Positions 1 through 7,458 of a stretch of 64,000 nucleotides of DNA are shown here, piece by piece. The notes below the pieces were generated by a model. That model did not search any database, was not told where the DNA came from, and worked only from the letters and a program-made list of their open reading frames with translations. The position numbers and the translations under genes are program-made. Each line of letters opens with the position of its first letter. Position 1 is the stretch's first letter. The stretch lies in NCBI GenBank assembly GCA_025353105.1, contig JANXRG010000033.1, positions 1 through 64,000 of the forward strand. The letters are read 5' to 3'. The stretch is from Verrucomicrobiota bacterium (lineage in GTDB: Bacteria; Verrucomicrobiota; Verrucomicrobiia; Chthoniobacterales; SZAS-18).

Positions 1-80
1 AAAATGGCCTCGCGGCGATTCCCCCGCGCCATCACGTGGTAGAGCGCCCCGGCAATTTCCACCCGCAGCTGCCTTGGCAT
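1..80 (-). CDS. REP-associated tyrosine transposase (RAYT, Y1/IS200-like), N-terminus only
   Basis: The first 26 codons of a gene that continues past the left edge. Reading leftward from the ATG at 80 gives MPRQLRVEIAGALYHVMARG followed by NRREAI. This is the hallmark N-terminus of Y1_Tnp REP-associated transposases, with the YHVMARGN signature around the first beta strand. The catalytic HUH pair and tyrosine lie outside the window, so activity cannot be judged. RAYTs are single-copy domesticated relatives of IS200/IS605 transposases thought to mobilise REP palindromes. The family call rests on a short but very characteristic stretch. Confidence 0.8.
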   Translation of the reverse strand, partial: MPRQLRVEIAGALYHVMARGNRREAI

Positions 81-168
81 GACACCATCCGAAATCGAAC
101 GCGTGCCCTCGTCAAGATCTAATAGTTAATGTCCTGACCCCTATTTCCGCACAGCCTCCCCTCAGCCA
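81..168 (-). promoter_or_regulatory. Conserved-looking leader upstream of the RAYT gene
   Basis: Upstream of the transposase start the minus strand reads GGAAATAGGGGTCAGGACAT and then TAACTATTAGATC. From memory this GGGGTCAGGACATTAACTATT block recurs upstream of RAYT genes in unrelated genomes, so I read it as a RAYT-associated leader or REP-derived element rather than ordinary intergenic DNA. I see no ORF in it. The recurrence claim is recollection, not a search result. Confidence 0.4.
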
Positions 169-192
169 CCCACAAAATTAACCGAAGAGCCT
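169..192 (+). repeat. Solo ISL3-type terminal inverted repeat (copy 1)
   Basis: A 24-bp block identical, in the same orientation, to 42344..42367. On the minus strand it begins GGCTCTTCGGTTAATTTTG. A GGCTCTT start is typical of ISL3-family ends, and copy 2 lies directly after an ISL3-like transposase tail, which supports the assignment. Here no transposase sequence is attached: the RAYT leader begins directly on one side and a secreted-protein gene lies on the other. It therefore looks like the scar of a deleted element or a non-autonomous remnant. Confidence 0.65.
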
Positions 193-208
193 ATCTTGTG
201 CACTGCTT

Positions 209-910
209 TCATCGTGATCGACGCTTAATCAAGGCAGCCGCAGCGATATTAATTTTCTGGTTTAGGGTCGCGCGGCCAGCGATCGTCGCGTCGGGATATG
301 CGACCAAATAGTTAGCAATGTCAAGAAGCGTACGCGTGTCTCTTGGGAGCGTTTTGGGCACAGTGGGCAATGTACCAACGGATGTCAACCCATCACCAAA
401 CTCGGCCGAGAACAACTCCTTACTATTGTCCATCGGAATACCCTGAACTTTACGTTCTGCCTTCGCCTGAGTCAACATGATGCGCCATGAACGTTGAATC
501 AGCAGGGCGGTGGCCTGAGACAACGGCGCGTCGATCCTCACCACCTTGACCGACCGCGGATCACCGAGTCCTTTTGGAGTAGGTCTCGCGAAGTAATTCC
601 AAAGTGCCTCCGAGGATTGCGTCACCGTCAGCCAGTATCCGCCGGCGAGAGAACCGTTCTTATCAGGCGCGCGATACACCGAGGCTACCGTTTCTGTGCC
701 TACATTTCCAGGCAGTGCAACGAACCTCGAGATATTCCCTGGAGTAACGAAAAGTTTCTCCCTCCAAAGACGGTCGTACGCATCGTCCATCTGATTATTT
801 TTTGGAACCCGTATCAAATGGTCCTCGGCTGACGGCGCGCCAGAAGCGTGCGAAGTCAGAGATGCTTCGGAGAGCAACAAAAACAGAATCAGAACTCGGC
901 TCCTATTCAT
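209..910 (-). CDS. Exported protein of unknown function, candidate Rhs immunity partner
   Basis: 233 residues. The N-terminus (about residues 1-25: a basic NRSR followed by a leucine-rich run ending near SHASGA) looks like a Sec signal peptide, so the product should be periplasmic or secreted. I recognise no domain. The gene starts 46 bp after the Rhs/YD-repeat gene on the same strand, and its DNA, like the Rhs C-terminal tip, is visibly less GC-rich than the surrounding core genes. In polymorphic toxin loci the gene directly after the toxin tip usually encodes its immunity protein. An exported immunity protein would fit a toxin acting outside the cytoplasm. Function is inferred from position only. 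Confidence 0.6.
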   Translation of the reverse strand: MNRSRVLILFLLLSEASLTSHASGAPSAEDHLIRVPKNNQMDDAYDRLWREKLFVTPGNISRFVALPGNVGTETVASVYRAPDKNGSLAGGYWLTVTQSSEALWNYFARPTPKGLGDPRSVKVVRIDAPLSQATALLIQRSWRIMLTQAKAERKVQGIPMDNSKELFSAEFGDGLTSVGTLPTVPKTLPRDTRTLLDIANYLVAYPDATIAGRATLNQKINIAAAALIKRRSR

Positions 911-956
911 TTTATGGATTTGCGTACGCTGATGGCGGGAGGAGTATAGCTACTTA

Positions 957-3900
957 CTACCTTACTATTGTCCATTGCCCGCGTGTCGACAGTGGCTGGT
1001 CGTCGCGTAGCGGTGTTATTACAAACTCGTATAACTTGGCTTTACTCCCGTCCCTCTGAGGAGTTAAGCGATAAATGCGATTTGGATCCGATTCACGAAC
1101 CATATAGATCACGTATCCCGCTTTGGCCGCAGCCTCGTCATCACGCGACATCGATGGACTATGCCGAAATGGCTGTCCTGTAACATCCATGTGGACGTGT
1201 CCCGCGCCAACCTCAACCCATCCCGCATCAGGCTTGGCAAACTCGTTTTGTCTGTACAGCGTCTTGAGTCTTCCGCTTTCAAAGGTCGTCGTCTTTTCAA
1301 GTTTTCCCACATTGAAGCCGTTTTGTAACGATGGTTTCCCAAGATGGCCATCGTCTCCCCTCTTTGCTTGGATAAGTTGGGAGCGATCATTGCCATCCCT
1401 CATCCTAAGGGACTCCTGCCGCGCTGCGAGTGAAGCGTTTATACCCAGTTGATTCATTAGCGCTGAGATATAAATATCAATTAGCCCGATTGGATCAACT
1501 TTATTGATGGGATCATTGTGGCAATAGCGATACAGATTGTAATCTCCCGCGCCGAAGTGCTTCGGATCCGGCTGGAGGAACCGACCGAGCTCCGGGTGGT
1601 AATGCCGATGGCGGTAGTCGTACACGCCCCAATCTGAAAGCCACTCGCGGCCGGTGAAGAGGAAACGATTGCCCACGGGGGAAATCGCCGGCGTGCTGCC
1701 ACTGTTCAGCAGCGCGCCCGCTGCGGTGCACACGTAGGTCTTGCCGAAGGCGTCGTAGGTGTACTGCTCCACCAGCACACCGGGATTGGCCGAGCTGGTC
1801 AGGGCGATGCAGTGCGTCCGAGCGTCGTAATGCGCGTAGTAGGTGGTTCCGCCAACGAGATCCCGTTGCACGAGGATTTCATCAACGCGCGCACCATGCA
1901 CGTACTGCCGGGTGGCGATCGTGCTGCCGCCTTCCTGGATCAGATTCCAGCCGTCGTAATAAAGATAGGTCGCCGGGTTGCTGGTGGCCGCGCCAGACGG
2001 GCCCACCCAGCGCTTCACGCAGCGGCCCAGCGGGTCGTAGCCGAGGTAACCCTTTGACCCGCCCGGCGTGGTGGGGCCCTGATACCAGATGGGCTGGTTG
2101 AGCGCGTTGTACCACGCGCTGAAGAACCCATCCTGGATGAGGTTGCCGTTGGGGATGCTCCACTGGTCATCCCAATTGGCCGGGCGTCCCCCAGCCCACG
2201 TGTTTATCTGGTTCAGGCCGTTGTCACGCCGTGTCCACGCATACCAGCCCGAGATGCTCGCGAGCCAGTCGTTGCTTTTGCGATTGCCGAGCTGATCGAG
2301 GACGAAATGGTCCTCGCGCGTCCAGGCGTTGTAGACGCCATTGGGCACTTGGGCATCGTAATAAGCGTCGGTGAGCTGGCCTTCCGCATCGTAAATGTAG
2401 CGGTCGCCCCGGCCGTTCTCCTGCGCGTTACCAGCCACCGTGCCTTTGACCCACGCGTAGATGCGATCGCGGTTGTCGCGCCAGTAGTAGCGGTATAGGC
2501 GCGAGGTACTGCCTGCGGCGACATTCAGTGATTGGAGGTTGCCCTTGTTGTCGTAGGTGTAGGTGGTGGCCAGGCCATTGCCATGGGTGAGCACGTTAGG
2601 CTTGCCATCGGCCATGTACGTGTATGCCGCGTATTGGACCAACCAGCTTGAGCTGGCGTTGTCGGTGCCGACAATCTTGAGCTGGCCCCGCGCCGTATAA
2701 TCATGACGCGCAGAGAATACGTTGTCGGGATAGAGCAGATGCCCAACGCTGCCATCCGGGTAGCGGTAGTACGTCGTCTGCAGCCGTCCGCCGGAGCCGG
2801 TCACGTTGCTGCCCTCCCACCAGACCTGGCCGGCGTCGTCCAGCTTGTAGTCGATGATGGAGTAGAGATTTGAGATGGCCGTCAGGCGATTGGCATCATC
2901 CCAACCGCGCGAGATGCTCGGCGTGACCCCGCCGTCGCTCCAAGCATGCAACGTCTCGCGCCCGCGTGCGTCGTAGGTCAAGCTCTTGGAGTCGCCCTTG
3001 CGATTTCGGTATGAGGAGACAAGGCCGTACTGAAAAAGCGTCTGCTCGTAGGTGCCATTGGGGAAATTGATCAGGTACGGGTTGCCGAGCCCGTCATAGG
3101 AAAACGTGGTCAACTGATCTTCGGTGCCGCCGGCATCCTTGTCGCGGTGGGTGGTGACGCTGGCCGCCTTTTTCATGGGGCCCCACTGGAAGGTCAGATT
3201 TGTGGTGTTGCTGCGCTCATCGATGAACGTCGCCGCCTGACCAAACGCGTCGAAGCTCAACCATTGCTGGAACTTGGTGTCTGGAAAGGTGACGCGTGTC
3301 TTGTTGTTCGAGTAATCATACGTCGTCGTGGTCGTCTGATTCAGCGGATCGGTCACCGTGATCTGCCGGTTGCGATTGTCGAAGCCGTACGCGTTCGGCC
3401 GGCCGAGCGGGTCCGTGTATGAAATCTTGTTGCCCTGGTTGTCATACGCGAAGTAGTGCGTTTCGCCGTCGGCGCCAAATGTCCAGGCGCCCGCGGCGGA
3501 AAGCACCCAACCTGTTTGCACGGCCCAAACGCGGTCGTTGTTGTCGAAAAACTGGACCGTCATCTTGCGATCGCCTGCGCCATTGAAAGCGGGTTCAAAC
3601 TGGATGCGCCACTGCGTGCCCGTGTGCGAGCTCGCGGGGTAGCCGTTGGCGCCATAAGCGCGGTCGTAAATCCATTGCCAGGTACGGGAGGGAACATTGC
3701 CCTGGCCACGCCAATCCGGCGCGTTGAGTGGCTCGGTGTACGTCAAGCAGCGGCGATAATCGTCGTAGGTGAATGTCTTGGTGTGTCCAAGCTCGTCGGT
3801 GATAGACGTGCAATTGCCATAGTTGTCGTAGGTGTAGGAGACGGTTGGATCGGCGCTCTGGCCGGTTGACGGGTAATGAATCTTGGAGACCAAGCCCCGC

Positions 3901-5240
3901 CCGTTATACTCGAAGCGGGTGGCGTAGGGAGCACCTTTGGCGATCGACAACGGAGTCTTGATATCCTTGATCCGCCCGCTCGAAAAGTCGTTGAGCACGA
4001 CTGGGTAGTAGGTGAAGTACGTGATCTCGGTGGGGTACGCAGAGTTCCACGACTCGGTCTTGAGGCCGTTGGCGTCATACCGCGAGAAGTTTGTGGTGCC
4101 GCTCGGCATCACTTGCGAAGTGACGAGGTTGAAGCGCTGGCCCGGTTGCCGGAGCACTCCGTTGGGAGTTGTCTGTCCCACCGTCAGATCCTCGTCGTAC
4201 CGGATGGTTTCGGAGTTGCCGCCGGGATAATCGATGCGTGTGATGCGGAGCTGGAAATCACGGTTGTAATTGGTCACGAAGCCCAGTTCATCGGTCTTGG
4301 TGAAGAGCCAGAACAGATTCGGGTTCGGGATGAGCGTCGTATCTCGGTTTGGTGTGCCGGGCAAAGGCGCGTAGCTGAAAGTGTGCGTACTCCCATCGGG
4401 ATGCGTCACCAGAACCGGGAGCAGAAAACCATCCTGCCCCACCGCCGTCTTGTTACTGTTGAAATCATAAAAGCGAAGGGATCGAACAAGTCCGGGTGCC
4501 AAATTTGTATAGTCGAATCCAAACTTCTCGCTCACGACATTGGTAAAATCCGTGCGACTCGCCAGCTCACTCATGATATCGCCAATCGGCAACCCGTCGG
4601 GCCCGGTGCCGGTACCATACTTAAAGGTCCGCTGGTAATTTCCACTCCCTTTGGTTTCAATTCGCGTTCCCTTACCGGGGGTCGCGTTGTTGCAGATAAA
4701 CGTCAAACGCGAGACCATCATGTTGTTCAGACCGTTCCGTTCCTCGGCAATGGCTCCAAGGCCTGAAAAATAGATGCAGGGCACGCGGGGCGCCGGGCAA
4801 CTGATGGACCCCCCAGGGCAGGGACCTGGCTGATAGGCGTAGGCGATAACGGTCATATTTCCGTCGACGTGCGGATCATCCGCCCGCGTCATGGCGAGAC
4901 CGGTCAATTGCGGGCCAAAGCCAGGCCCAAGCCCACCGCCGGCTGCACCGGTCATCACCTGGTAATTATAGACTGCTGGCGCGGACTCTCCGCTGTAGGT
5001 TACGGTTTGCGAGGCACAGATGCCGCCCGAACCACCCGTCGCTAAATATGCGATGTCGATAGTCTTGACGGTTGCGTAAGTGTTGTAATTCGGCGCGATA
5101 GGAATTTTCGCCTCAACTCGCGTAATGACCGGAGTTGTCCCGCCCCCTGCGATCGATGCACTCGTGAACTGCAACACCCGGCCCGCCGGCTCCGTCACAG
5201 TCGATAGAGCACCTGACGCGGAATAGGTGAGCGTGTGCAC
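957..5240 (-). CDS. Rhs/YD-repeat protein, main (C-terminal) part, with putative JAB-like toxin tip
   Basis: 1427 residues of YD/RHS repeats (many Y-D-x-x-G units such as YTYDNYGN and FTYDDYRR), ending in the Rhs core signature: GRFLQPDP, then YRYCHNDP and DPIGL near residue 1253. The last 174 residues are a different, less GC-rich module. It contains GHVHMD and, 14 residues after the HxH, SRDD, then GYVIYMV and NRIYRLTP. This resembles DUF4329/JAB-like metal-binding tips (HxH...SxxD), though that is a family-level guess. The reading frame begins with GTG immediately after an in-frame TGA (5241-5243). It is the continuation of the upstream signal-peptide fragment, not an independent gene. Rhs shells encapsulate and deliver the variable tip. 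Confidence 0.85.
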   Translation of the reverse strand: MHTLTYSASGALSTVTEPAGRVLQFTSASIAGGGTTPVITRVEAKIPIAPNYNTYATVKTIDIAYLATGGSGGICASQTVTYSGESAPAVYNYQVMTGAAGGGLGPGFGPQLTGLAMTRADDPHVDGNMTVIAYAYQPGPCPGGSISCPAPRVPCIYFSGLGAIAEERNGLNNMMVSRLTFICNNATPGKGTRIETKGSGNYQRTFKYGTGTGPDGLPIGDIMSELASRTDFTNVVSEKFGFDYTNLAPGLVRSLRFYDFNSNKTAVGQDGFLLPVLVTHPDGSTHTFSYAPLPGTPNRDTTLIPNPNLFWLFTKTDELGFVTNYNRDFQLRITRIDYPGGNSETIRYDEDLTVGQTTPNGVLRQPGQRFNLVTSQVMPSGTTNFSRYDANGLKTESWNSAYPTEITYFTYYPVVLNDFSSGRIKDIKTPLSIAKGAPYATRFEYNGRGLVSKIHYPSTGQSADPTVSYTYDNYGNCTSITDELGHTKTFTYDDYRRCLTYTEPLNAPDWRGQGNVPSRTWQWIYDRAYGANGYPASSHTGTQWRIQFEPAFNGAGDRKMTVQFFDNNDRVWAVQTGWVLSAAGAWTFGADGETHYFAYDNQGNKISYTDPLGRPNAYGFDNRNRQITVTDPLNQTTTTTYDYSNNKTRVTFPDTKFQQWLSFDAFGQAATFIDERSNTTNLTFQWGPMKKAASVTTHRDKDAGGTEDQLTTFSYDGLGNPYLINFPNGTYEQTLFQYGLVSSYRNRKGDSKSLTYDARGRETLHAWSDGGVTPSISRGWDDANRLTAISNLYSIIDYKLDDAGQVWWEGSNVTGSGGRLQTTYYRYPDGSVGHLLYPDNVFSARHDYTARGQLKIVGTDNASSSWLVQYAAYTYMADGKPNVLTHGNGLATTYTYDNKGNLQSLNVAAGSTSRLYRYYWRDNRDRIYAWVKGTVAGNAQENGRGDRYIYDAEGQLTDAYYDAQVPNGVYNAWTREDHFVLDQLGNRKSNDWLASISGWYAWTRRDNGLNQINTWAGGRPANWDDQWSIPNGNLIQDGFFSAWYNALNQPIWYQGPTTPGGSKGYLGYDPLGRCVKRWVGPSGAATSNPATYLYYDGWNLIQEGGSTIATRQYVHGARVDEILVQRDLVGGTTYYAHYDARTHCIALTSSANPGVLVEQYTYDAFGKTYVCTAAGALLNSGSTPAISPVGNRFLFTGREWLSDWGVYDYRHRHYHPELGRFLQPDPKHFGAGDYNLYRYCHNDPINKVDPIGLIDIYISALMNQLGINASLAARQESLRMRDGNDRSQLIQAKRGDDGHLGKPSLQNGFNVGKLEKTTTFESGRLKTLYRQNEFAKPDAGWVEVGAGHVHMDVTGQPFRHSPSMSRDDEAAAKAGYVIYMVRESDPNRIYRLTPQRDGSKAKLYEFVITPLRDDQPLSTRGQWTIVR

Positions 5241-5969
5241 TCATCCGTGGCGGTCCTTGATTTTCGTCGCCCGGTCACCGACAAAATAAACCGTGCTCCC
5301 GTCGCTGCGATAAAGGTTGAATGACTGCACGGCTCCGCCTGATCCGGGTGCACCTTGAGTAACAGTCAAAACCTCAACGCGATCCGTGATTCCCGACCCT
5401 ACATTCCAAAATCCCGTGGGTGGATTCAGGCTATACGCGCCCGTGGGTCGCACCACTTTCGAGGTGTACGCTGTGATGTTTCGTCCGTCGGGATATCGGA
5501 TATGTAGCGTGAACTTCTCAAAGGTATAGGGCGGCTGATGGTTCGGCGCGGGGTTTTCTCCATCATAATCGGTGTAGTCATATTGGTACCCCGACCACCA
5601 ATAGTAGTTGTGGCGCCAGCCGGATAAACCGAACGGCGCCTGCAAGGCACCGCTTTCTCCGTAGAATTTTACGGTGTCGAAACCGAAATCCGTTGAGTTC
5701 CAGTAACGCGTGAAATGGAGTCCGGAGCCGACCGCGCCCGGCACAGACAGGTCGTGTACGACGCGCGTGGCATTGCCCGGGTAGGGATCGTAGCTGCCGG
5801 CCGTTTCCACCTGCGGTTTGTGCGCACCACCCTCGCCCCATGGGTCGGCGGTCGGGTCATCAGAAGGCACATCAAACGCCGCCAAAGGATGGCAGAACGC
5901 CGCCGCGAGTGCGACAAGCGCGAAGCGCGTCAGCGCCTTGACGGCGGCGGTAGTGGCAAATGTTTTCAT
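5241..5969 (-). CDS. Rhs/YD-repeat protein, N-terminal part with signal peptide (split by TGA)
   Basis: 242 residues. Residues 1-31 (basic start, then ALTRFALVALAAAFCHPLAA) form a Sec signal peptide. The rest matches the N-terminal beta-rich region of secreted Rhs proteins (VHDLSVPG, LHFTRYWNS, GWRHNYYW). It ends ...KIKDRHG followed by TGA, and the same frame continues directly with VHTLTYSASGALSTVTEPAG. In homologous Rhs proteins the phrase DRHGNxxTYTY..G.L..V.DPAGR is uninterrupted, so the TGA sits inside a normal repeat. This is a nonsense mutation, a sequencing error or, less likely, readthrough. Without readthrough the long C-terminal part would lack a signal peptide. Confidence 0.8.
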   Translation of the reverse strand: MKTFATTAAVKALTRFALVALAAAFCHPLAAFDVPSDDPTADPWGEGGAHKPQVETAGSYDPYPGNATRVVHDLSVPGAVGSGLHFTRYWNSTDFGFDTVKFYGESGALQAPFGLSGWRHNYYWWSGYQYDYTDYDGENPAPNHQPPYTFEKFTLHIRYPDGRNITAYTSKVVRPTGAYSLNPPTGFWNVGSGITDRVEVLTVTQGAPGSGGAVQSFNLYRSDGSTVYFVGDRATKIKDRHG

Positions 5970-6003
5970 GTACAGGCAATCGTCCGATCGAATCGATGGC
6001 GAC

Positions 6004-6564
6004 TCAGGGCGAGGTACGCCTGAGCCGCAGAATCGTTTTCACTCCATCGACGCCGACCAGAAGAAGGCCGTCGCGTCCCATGGAGGGGAAGCTCATCGTA
6101 AACACGGCGCATCGACTGGTATCAGTCGGCACCCTCACAGGCAGTCCACCGGGTGAGTCAACGACCGCAAGTTCACCATTGCCTTGAGCGAGGACATTGG
6201 TCCCCGCCGCGAGCCCTGGAAGGTAAAGTCGAACGAGGAAAACTTCGCCGGTTGCGACAGCCACACGGGTCAACTCTGTATGGCGCAATTGAAACACCGG
6301 ACGAAACGGCGTGACGTCGACGCTTCGCCAAATCTCAAACTGCGGAGTGCGTTTTGGAATGTAATCGCCCGAGAGCGGCCCACTTAAGGGCGGCGAAAGC
6401 GGGAGCAGCGGGGGCGCCGGAACCCGTGGAGGATCGGGCGTGATTTGAAGGCCACCGCTTTGGGCGAGCGCGGAGGCCGTCGCGAAGAAAGTTGCCGCGA
6501 AAACGGCCAGCACCTGGCGGCAAGCTCCTGAAACAAGGTGGCAAAGACTCAGAGAGAAATGCAT
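6004..6564 (-). CDS. Small secreted protein of unknown function upstream of the Rhs gene
   Basis: About 186 residues from the ATG at 6564 (MHFSLSLCHLVSG...). An in-frame start at 6612 adds 16 residues, but the 6564 start gives a cleaner signal peptide ending in ASALAQS. After a proline-rich linker (PPRVPAPPLLPLSPPLSGP) comes a roughly 120-residue beta-rich domain with no family I recognise. The stop is 34 bp before the Rhs start on the same strand, so it probably belongs to the same transcript (secreted protein, Rhs, putative immunity). It could be a delivery or anchoring accessory, but nothing in the sequence proves this. Confidence 0.6.
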   Translation of the reverse strand: MHFSLSLCHLVSGACRQVLAVFAATFFATASALAQSGGLQITPDPPRVPAPPLLPLSPPLSGPLSGDYIPKRTPQFEIWRSVDVTPFRPVFQLRHTELTRVAVATGEVFLVRLYLPGLAAGTNVLAQGNGELAVVDSPGGLPVRVPTDTSRCAVFTMSFPSMGRDGLLLVGVDGVKTILRLRRTSP

Positions 6565-6689
6565 CGGCGCTCGGAGAAACGGCGAGGGTCCTGCGGATCT
6601 CCTACAGATCAATACGCAAACGCGTGGCGAACCTTACCTGGAATCGTCGTCTGGTTTCGTCTTGTTTGAGAATGTGGCAGTCCGAAGCC

Positions 6690-6810
6690 GCGCAGCGGGA
6701 GAGTCGAAGGACTTCTTACCGCCGCTCGGCGCGGTCCAGGGTGTGCACTGCGCGAAATCACCCGAACCAGAAACAGTAAGAGGTCCCTCGGCTCCACTCG
6801 GGATGACAAC
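6690..6810. repeat. Probable dispersed intergenic repeat
   Basis: The 285 bases between the secreted-protein start and the HAD gene hold no gene. They contain GAGTCGAAGGACTTCTTACC (6701-6720) and AGGTCCCTCGGCTCCACTCG followed by GGATGACAA (from 6781). The pattern 'AGGTCCCTCG.CT.C.CTCGGGATGACA' is, from memory, a common dispersed intergenic element in many phyla. Only one copy is seen in this window, so the repeat status is inferred. Confidence 0.4.
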
Positions 6811-6849
6811 GAAGGGAAGTGAGCGCGGAATCGGAATGCGGAGGCAGAT

Positions 6850-7458
6850 TCAGGCATCGGGATGGAGTCGATTCATCAAATCGCGCTCAAAATCCTGATG
6901 CGCGCGGTAATCGTACGGCAGCGCGATGAATCCGAGCGCCGCCGCGGCCTGCACGTTGGGCGAAAGATCGTCGATGTAGATCGTCTCGTCCGGGCTCAGC
7001 GAGAAGCGATCAATTGCGCGCCGGAAGATCTCCGCGTCCGGTTTCAGCAGCCGTTCCTCGTGTGAATAAACCGCCCCAACAAACCGCTCGAAAATCGGGT
7101 AGCGCGAGCGGAAGGCATCCACATGAATGTCGCTCGTGTTGGAGAGCAGGTAGAGCGGCAAGCCACCGGAGTGGAGCCGCTCGATCAGCCCATCCATCGG
7201 CGGATTCGCCGCGAAAATATCCGTCCAGATGGCAACAAAGTCGTCGTCGCTTCCCGCGAATCCCACGTGGTGTCGTACTCCCGCGATGAAAGCCGCACGA
7301 TCCATTTGCCCGCCCTCATAATCGTGCTTCAGCGCGTCAATCTGCTGCCACGCGGCGGGTTCGTGCACGCGGCTGCGGGCGCGCAGGCGCGCCCGCGCGG
7401 GGGCAAAGTCAAAGGGCAGGATGACGTTGCCGATGTCGAAGAGCGCGGCGCGAATCAC
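6850..7458 (-). CDS. HAD-IA hydrolase, YihX-like sugar-phosphatase type
   Basis: 202 residues, a normal length for the family. Motif I is FDIGNVI at residues 7-13 (the DxGNV variant of YihX-type phosphatases), motif II is LSNTS, the motif III lysine is in LKPDAEIF, and motif IV is YIDDLSPN. The cap between motifs I and II is the small helical type. Likely a cytoplasmic phosphatase of sugar phosphates or similar small substrates; the exact substrate cannot be read. The GTG start at 7458 overlaps the TGA of the upstream glycosyltransferase by four bases (GTGA), which fixes the start and indicates translational coupling. Confidence 0.85.
   Translation of the reverse strand: MIRAALFDIGNVILPFDFAPARARLRARSRVHEPAAWQQIDALKHDYEGGQMDRAAFIAGVRHHVGFAGSDDDFVAIWTDIFAANPPMDGLIERLHSGGLPLYLLSNTSDIHVDAFRSRYPIFERFVGAVYSHEERLLKPDAEIFRRAIDRFSLSPDETIYIDDLSPNVQAAAALGFIALPYDYRAHQDFERDLMNRLHPDA

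Noticed and set aside
5241..5243. TGA recoded as a sense codon (two genes carry in-frame TGA)
   Set aside because: Most other genes, including lutA, gltB-neighbouring and glycosyltransferase genes, end in TGA with perfect 1-4 nt start overlaps, so TGA is a normal stop here.
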